Below, piece by piece: positions 23,781 through 37,100 of a stretch of DNA of 64,000 bases; the stretch's first letter is position 1; each line of letters opens with the position of its first letter. The DNA lies in assembly GCA_018398815.1 (NCBI GenBank), contig CM031604.1, forward strand, positions 53,713,377-53,777,376, given 5' to 3'. The position numbers and the translations under genes are program-made. The notes beneath the pieces are model-generated. The model did not search any database and was not told the DNA's origin. It saw only the letters and a list, made by a program, of their open reading frames with translations. The DNA comes from Conus ventricosus (lineage: Eukaryota > Mollusca > Gastropoda > Neogastropoda > Conidae).

Positions 23781-24506
23781 ACACACACACACTTATTTGA
23801 ATTGTCTACGAATATTGAACGACCCAATGCGTTTGCAATTTTGATGTAGTAAAATACCTTAATTAGAATATTCTTAAGACACAGCTAAAAGGAAAATGTT
23901 TAGCCTACATGGATAGAAAAAAAACTGTTCTTTTTACTTTCTGGGCATATCTAGCCTTCTCTTGTAGGAAGTTTTTGTTTCTAATCGTATGTTGAGACCA
24001 AGTCTGTCAGGTAGCAATCCGGTAGACAATATGAAGCGTACTGCAGATTGATTCCATGCTGATCGCCGTCTATAGGAAGTGTTGTGTATTTCTTTTTTTC
24101 ATGTAAGTTCGTAACCCTTGAAGAAAAAGGTCAAAATGTGACTTGTCTGTTTAGTATTGTGTGTTGAGTCGGCCTTACTTTTCACATTGTTCATTTGTAT
24201 TTGGCATCATCATCCAGGTGTTCTGGCCGTTTCTTATCGATAACGCGTTTGAACTGTTTCAAAACAATGTAAACAAATATAGAAAATACATGTGCAGCTA
24301 TTACAAAAAATACCTCCATGATTTTAACAACTTTTAGAAACATGATAAATTATTCGTAATGATATCCCTGCTTCGACTTCTTCGTTTTCTTATCTGCTTC
24401 AGAAAACCATTATGATGATTAAAAAAAACAACCCCACGAAGAAACTACTTGTGATGTATTTTATAGCAAATAACAAAATTCAATCGAATGAGTTTTCCTT
24501 CATTGT
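23031..24506. other. Unique flank of the array; no gene seen
   Basis: A/T-rich sequence with a C-run joined to a CA repeat at about 23,745-23,792. It is not shared with the array units, but it recurs in noisy form at about 32,760-34,154. Confidence 0.6.
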
Positions 24507-25763
24507 TGTTACGGATGGTGTGCGGTGCGTATTTTGTTGTCTGACTCTCGCTCTCAAAAAATTTGGATGCGTGTAATAATTTATTACTACACACACCCAC
24601 ACCATACGTACATGGATAGCCAGGCAACACACGTGTTATATTCTTTTTATATGCTGCCTGAACCATCAATATGAATCGTTACCAAATCAATACATGCCAT
24701 TACATAGAATACAGATCAATGCACGTCAATTAAGACATCAATACATAAGACACTTCAACATCATATATCAGCGTATCATACTACGTATCTTGATATAACT
24801 CACAGATCTCGCCGGCGCCGTCCACAGTATCTCACATATACAATCAACGCATTCAGTTCCACAGTACCCACGCCACAGTCACAGCATTAAAATAAGACGA
24901 AGACGGATAACCAAGGTCCCCACACGGTAAACACAGCCGTTCACAAAACACAAGCGATGAAGAAGAAACGGGGTCTCAACACAGCAAGCACAATATATTA
25001 CGTCGAACTATCAGAAGAAGAACCGCAATTCACAAGGCACAGTAATCCACAGGAGAAGACCGCAGATTCTAAAAGCACAGCAATCCACAGAAGAACCGTA
25101 GATTCATAAAGCACACAGCAATCCACAGATGAAGAACTGAAGATTCATAAAGCACAGTAAACCATAGAAGAACGCGCAGATTCATAAAAACACAGCAATC
25201 CACAGATGAGAACCGCAGATTCATAAAGCACAGTAAACCATAGAAGAACCGCAGATTACAAAGTACAGCAATCAAAAAATCAAAATATTGTTTCCCAGCA
25301 AACACAATTTCACAAAAGGCCCATGGAACACAAAGAAACTTCGATTCGAACTTCTCCGTAAATTAACACTACAATGTTCACATCTATATATTCAGCCCTC
25401 CGTCACACTTGCGGTGTACAATTAGAGCTCAATCATAATTCTTGTAGGAGTTTTTAAGTCACTCTCGCGACAACAGCTTCACAACATTTTTATAACAAAT
25501 ACATTTCCTGCTTCATATTCCGCTGGTATCCGCCATCAAAAGTATCCTACATACACAGTGAACATCGATGCACTACTGACTTTAAAGTCAGCCTCTCCAC
25601 ATAGTAACACTACGGAGATAATACGATGGATTAAACAAATAAATTAGGCTGGACACCAAATCCCGGGGGCCGCCTTCTCTTGTCCTCCGTATCATTATTT
25701 TTCGCATGTAGTTTAAATATTGTCTTTTAAGTTGACGTGCCCATCATTTACGTGGACGTCACA
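24507..25763 (-). repeat. 3' LTR (left copy)
   Basis: Aligns end to end with 29,591-30,851. It contains about seven tandem copies of a 36-37 bp unit built around CAATCCACAGAAGAACCG and AGATTCATAAAGCACAG (about 25,028-25,275). Confidence 0.8.
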
Positions 25764-25984
25764 ATAATCCTGCCCTCCTCAAGAAAATTAACAATGACCG
25801 AATTTTTTTATTTTTATTTTTAAAAGAAGTAAACAAACAGCTGAATACACAAACCTACAATTACATTCACTCGACGGAAAACGAAGCGCTCCGGAAGCAT
25901 TCGTGGAGTCCCTTTCAGGGACTCTCACACAACAGTAAACACTAGTTGTCGTCCCAACGAACTCTGAAACCCTTTTACAGTTTG

Positions 25985-26310
25985 CTGGTTCCTGACTCTC
26001 ACGGACAACCTCTCCATACCCACACGGAGAGAGACGGCGCCTGGCATGGGCTGCAAACCCCACACCCGGATGGCAATGCTTATACGATGTCTACTGACCT
26101 CTCGGTCAGCCTCTCCGATACCCCACACTGGGTAGAGACCAATCTCATGTCTAACTGACACACTTTCACACTTCGGTCAGCCTCTCCATACCCCCTCGGT
26201 AAGAGACAATGGTTGGGCACGGCTGCACCCCACACCCAGATGATAATGCACATACAATGTCTACTGACCATTCAGGCAGCCTCTCATTACCACACGGGGT
26301 AGAGGACAAT
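25985..26310. repeat. Tandem repeat of about 119 bp inside the LTR element
   Basis: Three or so imperfect copies of a unit containing GTCAGCCTCTCCATACCC, then AGAGACAATGG, then CACACCCAGATG and ATGTCTACTGACC. It lies between the RNase H remnant and the 3' LTR, where integrase would be expected in a full element. Confidence 0.65.
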
Positions 26311-26379
26311 GGATTAAACATTCCGCTCAGGGGCCTGTATGCGTCGTACGATTCAAAGCAACTTTCGACTAGCGTTATG

Positions 26380-26455
26380 ACTGGGTGAAGAACATCCCCA
26401 TCTATCTTACGGAACAATACAGCAAATAAACCGAACGAACTAGCATCAGGCCCTG
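26380..26455 (-). pseudogene. RNase H remnant of LTR-element pol
   Basis: Within a 139-codon minus-strand frame (26,166-26,585), the segment GPDASSFGLFAVLFRKIDG followed by DVLHPV matches the start of the Ty3/gypsy RNase H domain. There, an Asp-Ala-Ser motif is followed by a G-x-G-A-V-L strand and a Pro-Val. Expected Gly-Ala positions are altered and the frame soon degenerates. Upstream reverse transcriptase motifs are not recognisable. Confidence 0.5.
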
Positions 26456-28839
26456 AGATTATAAGGATTACCCATTGAAGGTAAACAATAACACAGGTAC
26501 AGAATACAAGATTCCCTGAAGCATCCTCAAGCTTCAGCACACACCTGATGAATACGACACGTACAATTTTTCTCCTGACGAACAAAACGGAGATGTATAC
26601 GACGGACTATTTCGATGGCCTCAATGATTCCAAGATCCAACATATACCAATCGCTCTCTCATCAACCTCTTTCCGGCAGAAAAGGGGGATAGCACATAAC
26701 ACTTCTTCTAACAGGGACATCTGATGTAAGAGGGATCTCTAATAATGCATCAACCTGAGAAAGAACCTGGTTTTGAAGTCATAATTCCTGAAATCATCAA
26801 AGACTGCACGCAACTCCCTGGCACTGCTGTCAACAAAGCACAATCAAACAGGTAACAGAAGAACATCTTCTTCTTGCACAGGAGACGCCATCGGAACGTT
26901 AAAGTTGGGAATGGTAAAGCGTCCATCACAGTACTGACGACATCACTGTACAAACTACTTCATGAACATTACAAACAACTCCGGAGGAGGATCCACAGAA
27001 AGACCAACTCCTGGAGATGCTCAAGAGAAACCCTGTTTCCTCCACAAGCCAAAGGCGCTATCTCTAACCCAGGCACTGAAATACCTTGTGAAAGAAACAA
27101 CTGTAGGTACAACAACATCCGAAGTAGACACAGCAGACACATCAGAAGTCGTTCCTGAAAGCAAAACTTCATGACTCATCCTTCTGTTTCGATCAAGATC
27201 AGAACGGGAAATGTTCAGATCATCAGGATCTGACACAAAGGCGTTTTTGTCCCCTACATGCGATCTCTAGCCTCTATCGGCGGCTAAAGAGAATGGTTCA
27301 CTAGATACAAAATCCACTAAACTCACCGCTCACAGAAACTCCAGGTACATTACCCACATGAGATCTGCGACAAGGGCTATCCAAGACACAAACATGTCAA
27401 TTCGCCCACTAAATAAGACAAAACTGACTAAACTGTAGCCATGGAAACGCACTACACGACCACCAAATGAAACGCAACGTCACTGTGGTTCCTAACATCT
27501 GACGCTAAAACAACCGTCTGCGAACTGCCACAAATGGTAGCACCAGTAGTCACGCAGAACAGAACTCAAATGCCATTCACTCAGAACCAGACGCCAAATC
27601 AATTTGCCTGTGAACTCACCAGCACTAGACAAGCATACGGAGTAGCAAGAACAGAACAACAAGCTCTGGACTGTTTGCTGTCAGCTGAGTTTCTCGATTA
27701 AAGTATAGTTTGGCCAACCACAAAAGACACGTGTCCTGGGTGGGCTAAGGGCAAATTCAACAAGGGTTTCCGTCTACCTGACTTCCATGGACACCTAGCA
27801 GCTACATGTCCTGTCATGTTAACACAAAAACAACACTACACTGTCAAACGATTCAGTAAGCACTTTCTGGAGGAACTCTTAGATGCCAGAGGTAGAACGG
27901 GCGACACGACCAACGATATCGGCTACTACAGCCAAAGTTTATTTCCACGACCAGCAGAGTAACCAAAACTCTGATGACCTCAATAACAGCTACACCAAAG
28001 TTACTTTCTCACGATCAGACCGAGGAACAAGAGTAGTGGCCCGGTTTTGAAAAAGTTGAGTGATCTGTTTCCTCCTTCGACTTGTACCACAAGTACGGAG
28101 TTCTATCAGACAGAGCGGGATACAGATTCTATCAAACTGACCAGTAGTTTTGTACCCAACAGAAGCATAAAATGGTACATCACTTTCCTTTAAAGCACCT
28201 TAGTTGGATGAGCACGTCCTGTATACTCTGCAGACTTGAGCATTTCATCAAAAGTTATTCACATCTCTCCAAACAAAGAAGTAGCCAAGGTCCTTAGAGA
28301 CACACTCCAAAAACTGCTCACAAGCAAGGTAAATCCCTAGATCGTCAAAAGACTTATCATTTTTTGACAAAGAGACCCATCGGTCCAAACAAACGCCTAA
28401 GTTCAACTGCAAAGGTTCTCGAAAGGTTCCTCTGAGGTTGGTTTAGCCCTCACGGAAACGCTTACGAAAACCATCTAGGATACATTGAAATTTTTTTAGC
28501 AAGCGCTCTTTTCAAAAGCCGTAAGACACAACATTATTTTCAGCAAGACTGGGATAGAATTAAAGCAGAACTCCTAAATAGTGCAGGACAGGTATGTTTT
28601 ACCCACAAACTCTCAGACCATCCCAAGGACGACATGGTGTTTTCCAAAACGAAACAAGTAAACTGTACTATGATCTTCAGTTCTTTCTTAAAAGGGGCAA
28701 CTTTGGAAAGGTTGAGGAGGGGCGTTAAACCTGGGGAAACCCGAACCCGGACTCTCACTGTCCTGTCCTGAGACCGCACTCTGCTGAGAAGTAACTTGAA
28801 GCTGTAGTCGTTTCGTTTCCTTCTATCAGCTCAATTCTT

Positions 28840-29216
28840 TTTGTTTCCTCCTGCTCTCTTTAGTGCCTGCTGGTAATCCTTTTAGTTTCCCTCGTGTAGC
28901 CTTTTAGTTTCCTCTTGTATCTGCACTCTTTTGTTTCCTCCTGTATCTGCTCTCTTTTAGGTTCCCCTTGTATCTTGCTCTCTTTTAGTTTCCTCTTGTA
29001 ATCTGCTCTCTTTTTAGTTATCTCTTTCTTCCGGTACTCTTTTCATTTATTCTTTCCCTCTCTTCCTTATCTTGTGCAATGCTTTATCCACATAGGCAAA
29101 AGATCTTCTCCCTCCAGACCACATACCTTACCTCGTTGTAAATACTTAGCAAAAACTTGTCCCTCGTCCACAGAGGACACAACAGGACTTTCGCCCGGAG
29201 CCGTCTGTGCCATCAT
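28840..29216 (-). pseudogene. gag-like start and charged repeats of the LTR element
   Basis: Paired ATG codons at 29,216-29,211 (minus strand) open a frame starting MMAQTAPGESPVV that contains GLEGEDLL and stops at 29,067. This lies about 350 bases after the primer site, where gag is expected. Further down (about 28,840-29,040) are seven or so imperfect copies of a 24-27 base unit (CTCTTTTAGTTTCCTCTTGT on the plus strand). On the minus strand they read as Lys/Glu/Arg-rich blocks, like the charged coiled coil of many gag proteins. Confidence 0.4.
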
Positions 29217-29570
29217 GATAAAATGAAATAATGTCCTGTCAAACCCGACACACACACTAATGGATCATTTACTAACAATTGCTATCACAAGCAAAAAAAA
29301 AAAAAAAAGAAACTCCTGTCCACTAAAATATTATTGAATGCCAAAGAGGATTTTTTTTTTTCAAACAAGCATTAACGCCAATCACTCTTAAAAAGACTAA
29401 GTATTATCAAACCCCAACCAACACAAAGATAGAGATAAACAACGAAAACAGGATTTTAGGGATATGGGGAGAAAGAAAAACTCAATTCGGTATCAATGCC
29501 AAATTTTCAGCAACAAGTATAAATCAAGCAATGGACAAGAGAGTGAATATCAATATAATCATATGTACTG

Positions 29571-29588
29571 TTGTTTGTCGGGTCACCA
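29571..29588 (-). other. Primer-binding site resembling tRNA-Trp 3' end complement
   Basis: On the minus strand TGGTGACCCGAC follows the 5' LTR after two bases. The complement of the tRNA-Trp 3' end is TGGTGACCCCGACGTG, so the match runs 12 positions with one C missing. Confidence 0.55.
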
Positions 29589-29590
29589 GA

Positions 29591-30851
29591 TGTTACTGAT
29601 GGTGTGCGGTGCGTATTGTTGTTTGTCCGACTCTCGCTCTCAAAAGTTTGATGCGGTAATAATTTATTACCTACACACACCCACACCATAACGTACATGG
29701 ATTAGCCAGGCAACACACGTGTAATATTTCTTCTATTATATGCTGCTGACATCAATATGAAGCGTTACCCAATCATAAACTTTCCCTTACATAGAATACA
29801 GATCAATGCTCGTCCCAATTAAGACATCAATACATATGACACTTCTATCATCATATATCAGATCAGCGTATCATACTACGTATCTTGTATAACGCACAGA
29901 TCTCGCCGGCGCCGGCCACATATCTCACATATACTATCAACGCAGTCATTCACAGTACCCACAGCCACAGTCTACAGCATTAAAAAAAAAGAAGACGAAG
30001 ACGGATACCAAGGTCCCCACACGTAAACACAGCCGTCACAAAACACAAGCGATGAAGAAGAAACAGGGTCTCAACACAGCAAGCACAAGATATACGTCGA
30101 AAGATCGGAAGAAGAACCGCAAATTCACAAAGGCACAGTATTCCACAGGAGAAGAACCGCAATTCATAAAGCTCAGACATTCCCCAAAGATAGAACCGTA
30201 GATGCATAAAGCACAGCAATCCACAGATGAAGAACTGAAGATTCATAAAGCACGTAAACCATAGAAGTCCGCCGATTCATTATACACAGCTTCCACAGAT
30301 GAAGAATCGCAGATTCATAAAGCACAGTAAACCATAGAAGAACCGCAGATTCACAAAGTACAGCAATCAATATTGATTCCCGCAAAACACAATTTCACCC
30401 AAAGTCCCATGGAACACAAAAAAACTTCGATTCGAACTTCTCCGTATATTCACACTACAATGTTCACATCAATAAATTCAGCCCACGACACACATGCGGT
30501 GGTATAATTGGAGCACATATTAAATATTCTTACAGGAGTTTTAAGTTATTCTCGGCGACACAGCTTTCACAACAATTTTATAACAAATACATTTCCTGCT
30601 ACATATTCCACTGTACCGTCATCAAAGTATCCCACATACACAATTAACTTCGATCTATTACTGACTTGAAAGTCAGCCCCTCCACATAGTAACACTATGG
30701 AGAAAAACGATGATTAAACAAAATAAATTAGGCTGGACACCAAATCTCAGCGTTAGTTCTTGCTCCCTTTTCTTTCTCTAATATTATTATTTTCGTCATC
30801 TCGTTACCTACGTCATTTTAAGTTGACGTCATAATTTATGTTGACGTCACA
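29591..30851 (-). repeat. 5' LTR (right copy)
   Basis: Aligns with the left LTR over its whole length and includes the same internal 36-37 bp tandem repeats (about 30,110-30,370). After it the plus strand reads CACACTAACAAACG, which does not match the left flank. Confidence 0.8.
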
Positions 30852-31173
30852 CACACTAACAAACGAAAACCAATAAGAAAGGAAGTTGAAGGGATGGGGA
30901 GGGGGGGGGGGGGGGGGTGTTGGAGTGGTGAGGGTATGGGTATTTAAACTTGTAGAACTTGCATTAACATAGTGGAGGTTGCTATATAAATTTGAGCTCT
31001 CACGAATGCGCGTACGCGCGTTTTGTATTCACGCGCGCGTGCGGCACACACACTATCGCACACACACACTTATTACACACGCTCCACAACACACACACAC
31101 ACACACACACAACACACACACACACAACACAAAACACACACACACACCGCACGCTCGCATTCACACACCACAC

Positions 31174-31214
<41 letters not shown>

Positions 31215-31309
31215 CACACACACACACGCACGCGCGCACGCACTATCGCATTCACATACACAGACACACACACGCATGCACGCCCCACACCCCACACACA
31301 CACACACAC

Positions 31310-31348
<39 letters not shown>

Positions 31349-31639
31349 TGGATATGTCTCACACTTGAGTCTCTAGAACACACACATTGTAGGGCGGAGG
31401 CAGAATATGGGGAAATTGAAAGTCGGGTCGCCAGAGGTGGAAGATAAAGGTGGATGTCGGGTCGCGGGGATGCAGGATGGGTAAGCTGGACGCCGGGTTG
31501 TCAAGGATGAGACCGGGGTAGCTGGATGTCGGGTCGCAGGGTGGAGATGGACACCACTGTTGATCCAGGATTGTAGGTGGCTGCAGAACCGGGGCAGGAT
31601 GGCGGGTTTGAGGGCTGCTGTGTGAGTAACGGGCCTCCC
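30852..31639. repeat. G-run, CA microsatellite and short minisatellite
   Basis: A G-run at about 30,899-30,917 is followed by a long interrupted CA field (about 31,045-31,345). Then come about four degenerate copies of a GGTGGATGTCGGGTCGC-type unit (31,420-31,550). Long Thr-His and Cys-Val frames here are repeat translations. No gene is seen. Confidence 0.85.
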
Positions 31640-32760
31640 CCCCATTAAAATTGGTATAAACCCCAAAACCACCTTCGAGCCCTCCCAGCGAAAACTTTTC
31701 GGGACTTTTGTCCTTGTGGGAGAGACGAAAAATTTTGACCTGTTATAGGCGTTTGTGAAAATGAACCTGTACTCGCCGCTTTGTCTCGTACTTGAGGCGC
31801 CCCGAGGGGGGAATCTGCAGCAGAAGAAAAAAGTTCTGCTTTGCGTTACACTGCTGGAAAAGAAGTGGGAAAAAACTCCCCTTGAGCATCCCTTTGGGAG
31901 AGGGGGGGGGTGGTTTTTTTGTCTTGTTATTTACATTCACGCCTGGATGGCCGCATTGGATTGTAAACATTGGCTCGCCACGCCTTTAGGAGTCAATGCT
32001 TTTTCCCGCGCAAAATTGAATGTGGACGTAAAAGCATTTTCTTCAAATCACGGCTTTTTTTATCAAATGGGGGGATCTCCCCGTTCAGTTAAAAAAAAAA
32101 AAAAACAATATCTTTCCCCCAAACGAGGTAATTGAAATGCACCGCAACGAAAACGAGGGGGGATTGTCCTTGTACCAATCTTAACTGATTTTGGACTCGT
32201 TCTTCCGTCTTTGGCCCCCTTGTTTAGGGGAGCCAGAAACAGCTAGTGATGGCGCTGGGAAGGGCCTGTCCACTTACCACCCCCGCTTTCACGGCCAGTC
32301 ACTCGCTGAGCAATGTGAAAGTCCCATAAAAATCCCCGCTTTCAGGTTCGTGCGGATGTCGTACAATTTGACAGAACGGGAGTACCCGAATGCGGAGCTT
32401 TTGGGGACATCAAAAACTTTTTGGATAATTTAAGCAGATTTACCGCAGACAGGAAAAGGGGCCCAGGCAATGGGGGACTTTAAGTAGAGTTTGCACCCGG
32501 GCAACCTCGAAGACTGCTGGAGCTGTGCATCCTGCCATCTCGCACCCCATGGGTGTCGAAATTTTTGTGGACCGGATGCTGCCGTGAGCAATTTTTCACT
32601 CCCGTTGGCCCGGTCAAGGGGCCCGGGTAATCCGCCTCACACTAAAAGACAAAATGTTTTCAAGACGCCGGAGATTTTTGAACTGGGAATTTCCCTTCGG
32701 GGAAAGACGAGACCCCAGCGGGGGCCCCCGCGATCATGAGAAAGGAAATCCCCGCGAATG
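31640..32760 (+). pseudogene. Noisy second representation of array copy E
   Basis: Recognisable segments include the GGGACTTTTGTCC block, MNLYSPL (31,761 on), the GGATTGTAAACATTGGCTCGCC block with the same stop as copy E, and GTCGTACAATTTGACAGAACGG. The reading frame is destroyed throughout. The first 120 or so codons of the gene are missing or unrecognisable. I would not count it as a separate gene without read support. Confidence 0.65.
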
Positions 32761-34154
32761 GGGTTAACACCAATTTTTTGTTCTCAACAATACTTTTCAT
32801 TGTAAGTAAATTTTTAGACTGACAAAATTTTTTAATCCAGGTCGAAAGGGACATGAAAACCCAGAAGACTTATAGCTCGTTTCAAACCCTCTTCGTGCAA
32901 TCGAGAGATCAATGGGGGTTAAACAGAAATAAAAAAAATGACACGTCTTTAGAGATGAGACAGATTGAATAAAAAAAAAAATGTCACCAAATGGGCTTTT
33001 TGCAAACCAAGTTTTTAAAAAAAAAATGACCCTATTTTGTGAAATACGTTTAAACGCGAAAACTTTTTTTTTAGAGTGAAAATGAACTTTGAAAACCCAT
33101 GAATTTTTCCCTGTTTTACAAGCAGCTGCTACTCTTTTGGGGACACGATGACTATCACTCGAAAATTGTTGAAATTCTTGAAAATCCCTTGTTTACAGGT
33201 ACTGGGAAAGCTCATGTTTTTAAAAAATCTTTTAGTGTTGTTTACCTTTAAAACATCCCCCCCCATCGTCTGAACCACCGGGTTCCGATCAGAAACTCGA
33301 AGCATTTAGATGCGTTTCAGGGCAATTTTTGTCGCTCTTTTCTTTTTCCCCTTTTGTTGGAACTTCGTTTCACGGAAGTCGGTTTTTTTTTAAAAACTGC
33401 ACTGCTATTGAGGAGCGGGGAAAAGAATAAACGAAGACCCCCCCCCCCCCCCCCCCCCACACACCACACACACACCCACTTTTGAATTGTCACGAAATAT
33501 TAAACGACCAAGCTTTGCAATTTTGATGTATAAAATCCTTTAAATTTTAAATTTCTTAAACACAGCTAAAAAAAAATGTTAGCCTACAGGATAAAAAAAA
33601 ACGTTCTTTTTATTTCGGGGCTATCTCCTTTCTTGAGGAAGTTTTTTGTTTCAAATCAAAGTTAACCCAAAGTCTGTCAGGTAGCAACCGGAACAATTTT
33701 AGCGATGCAGTTTGATTCTATGCTGACGCCGTCAAAGGGAATGTTGTGTTTTTCTTTTTTTCATGTAATTCGAACCCTTGAAAAAAGGAAAAATGGATTT
33801 TGTCTTTTTTATATTGGGGTTTGAGTCGGCCTTTTTTTTTCACTTTGTTCATTTGTTTTGGGGCTCACATCCGGTGTTCGGGCCCGTTTTTATCGATAAC
33901 GCGTTTGAACTGTTTCAAAAAAATGTAAAAAAATAAAGAAAATACTTGCAGCTATTACAAAAAATACCTCCATGTTTTTAACAATTTTTAGAAACATGAT
34001 AAATTATTCGTAATGATACCCCTGCTCGACTTTTTGGGTTTTCTTATCTCTTCAGAAAACCTTAGAATTAAAAAAAAAAACCCCCACGAAGAAACTACTT
34101 GTGAGTATTTTTAGAAAAATAACAAAATTCAATCGAAGAGTTTTCCTTCATTGT

Positions 34155-37100
34155 TGTTCGGATGGGTGCGGGCGTTTTTGTTTCTGACCTCGCTCTCAAA
34201 AGTTTGGTGCGGTAATTTTTATTCCTCACACACCCACACCATACACAGGGAAACCCGGCCACACGTGTTTTTTTTTATTGCTGCCTAAACCCTCAATATG
34301 AAGTTACCAAATAATACATCCCATACAAGAATACAAAACAAACCCCGTCAATTAAGACACAATACAAAAGACACTTCATCACAATATCACGTATAACTAC
34401 TACTTGAATAACCACAAAACTCGCCGGCGCCGCCCAAACAGTATCTCAATATCAATCAACGCATTCAGTTCCACATCCCACGCCCATTCTACGCAAAAAA
34501 AAAGACAAGCGATAACCAGGCCCCCACACGGAAACCCAAAGCCGTTCCAAAACACAAGCGATGAAGAAGAAACGGGGTCTCAACAAGAACAAATTATTAC
34601 GTCAAACTATCAGAAGAACCGCAAATTCACAAGGCCAGTACCCCCAAGGGAGAAGAACCGAGATTCATAAAAGCACACAATCCCCCCAAAAAACCGTAGA
34701 TTCAAAAAGCACAGAAATCCACGATAAAAGAAATTCTAAACACAGTAAACCAAAAGAACCGCAGATCAAAAAAAAACCGAAAACCAAGATGAAAAACCCG
34801 CAGATCTAAAGCACATAAACCATAGAAAAACCGCAGATTCAAAAGACAGCAATCAAATAAACCCCCGCAAACAAATTTCACCAAAGTCCCATGAACACTT
34901 AAACTTCGATTCAAACTTCTCCGTATATTAAACACAAATGTTCACCAATAAATTCAGCCCACCACACAATGCGGTGGTACTTTTGAGACAAAAATATTTT
35001 TGTAGGAGTTTTAAGTCATCTCGGCGACACGCATTCACAACAATTTTATAACAAATACTTTCCTGTTTCATTTTCCGCGGTACCGTCTCAAAAGTTCCAC
35101 ATACCAGTAAACATCGATGCATCGACTTGAAGTCAGCCTCCCACAAGAACACTCAGATAAAACAGATTAAAAAAATAAATTAGGCTGGACCCAATCCTCC
35201 CCGCCTTCTCTTGTCTCCTTATTTTTCGTCATGTGTTAAATATTCTTTTTAAAGTTGAGTAAATTTAAATTGACGTCACAATACCCCCCTCCCAAAAAAA
35301 AAAACAATGACGAATTTTTTTATTTTTTTTTAAAAGAATAAACAACAGCGAATACAAAAACCACAAATTACATTCCTCGCGGAAACGAAGCTGCTAAAGG
35401 AACAGTTCGGGAGCCCTTCCAGGGACTCTCACAAAACAGAAAACAAATTTTTGTCCCCCAACGAACTCAAAACCCTTTTACTGTTAGCTTTTGCGCCCTC
35501 AGGGACAACCCTTCCATCCCCAGGGAGTGGAGGGCGGCTGGGCAGGGGCGCCCCCACCCCCGGAGGGAATGTTTAACGATGTCTACTGACCCCCGGGCCC
35601 AGCCTCCCATACCCACCTGGGTAGGACCCACACAGCTACACCAGGGTCAGCCTCTCCATACCCCACGGGGTAAGACAAGGGGTTGGGGCCGGGGCTCCCC
35701 CCCACACCCAGATGATAATGCAATACAATGTCTACGACCATTCAGCAGCCTCTCCTTTCCCACACGGGTGAGCAATGGAAAAACTTTCCCCCAAATGGGC
35801 TGTATCCTTCTTACGTTCAGCAACTTTCGACTAGCGTAGAATGGGGAAGAACATCATCTTCACTGAACAAACAGCAAATAAACCAAACAAAACTAGCATC
35901 AGTCCTGAGAAAAAAAGGATTACCCAATGAAGGTAACAATACACGGTACAAAAAACAAGACCCCCTGAATTTTCCCCAAAAGCTTCAGCACCCCCTGGGG
36001 AAAACGACAGTACATCTTTTTTCCGACGAACACAACTGAATTTTTACGGCTTTTCTTTCCCAAATATTCCAAACCCAAAACGATCCCAAATCTCTCTTCA
36101 ACAACCTCTTTCGCAAAAAAGGGGGAATCAAAACCTTCTTTTCAACGGGGCATCTGTTGAAGAGGGATCCTAAAGGCATCACCTAGAAAGAACTGGTTTT
36201 TGAAAAAAATGTCCTGAAAATCATCAAAGACGCACGCAACCCCCGGGAACTGCGTAAACAAAGCCAATAAAACTGTACAGAACGAACCCCTTCATCTGGC
36301 ACAGAAGACGCCACGAACAGTTAAAGTGGGAATGGAAAGCGTCATACAGCCCGCGACATCAACGTACAAACACTTCAGAACAGTAAAACGACTCCGGGAG
36401 GGATCCCAAAAAGACCAACCCTGGAGAGTGCCAAGAAAAACCTTTTCGCCACAAGCCAAAAGGGTATCTCAAAACCCCAGCAAAAGAACCTTGTAAAAGA
36501 ACAACTGTAGGAAACAACAAAAAAGTAGACACGCAACACCAAAGCGTTAACTGAAACAAGATTCAAGACTCACCTTCTTTTCTAACAAATCAGAAGGGGA
36601 AAATGTTAATCCGGGACGCACAAAGGGTTTTTTGTCCCCAACATGTTTATCTCAGCCCTCGTAACGGCGGTAAAGAGAAAGGTTCACTGATACATCACAA
36701 AAACCACCGCCACAGAAACTCCGGGTACTTTCCCCCAAAATGAATCTCGACGGGGTACCAAGACAAAACAAGTCAAATCCCCCACAAAATAAGGGAAAAA
36801 AGACTGAAACTGTAGCCAGTGGAAACTCTTACACGACCCCCAAAAGAAACGCACTTCACTGTGGGTTTCCCAACATGATGCAGAAACAACCGTCTGCGAA
36901 CCCACAAAAGGTGCACCATATCACGCGAACAGAACTCAAAGTCCATTCACGAAAAAAAAACCCGACTCCAAATGCAATTTTTCCCGGAACTCACCCCACT
37001 AGAAAGCAAACGGTATAAAGGGGGGGAAAAACAACCAACTGGGTGTTTGCTGTATTGGGGGTTTCGATAAAAGTGAGTTCCAACCCCAAAAGGCCGTGTC

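Larger units (their letters stand above)
24507..30851 (-). mobile_element. Decayed Ty3/gypsy-like LTR retrotransposon, minus strand
   Basis: Two direct repeats of about 1.26 kb (24,507-25,763 and 29,591-30,851) flank 3.8 kb. Read on the minus strand each LTR starts TGTGACGTC and ends GTAACA. A primer site complementary to the tRNA-Trp 3' end follows the 5' LTR, and a purine tract (GAGGAGGGCAGGA) precedes the 3' LTR near 25,770. A gag-like start (29,216) and an RNase H remnant (about 26,380-26,455) fix the orientation. No reverse transcriptase or integrase frame survives. A tRNA-Trp primer is known for the CsRn1 group of Ty3/gypsy elements, so that clade is a reasonable guess. The flanks give no matching target-site duplication. 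Confidence 0.75.

Noticed and set aside
31755..32135. 126-codon frame as a separate gene
   Set aside because: It is a piece of the noisy copy of gene E joined by read-type indels.
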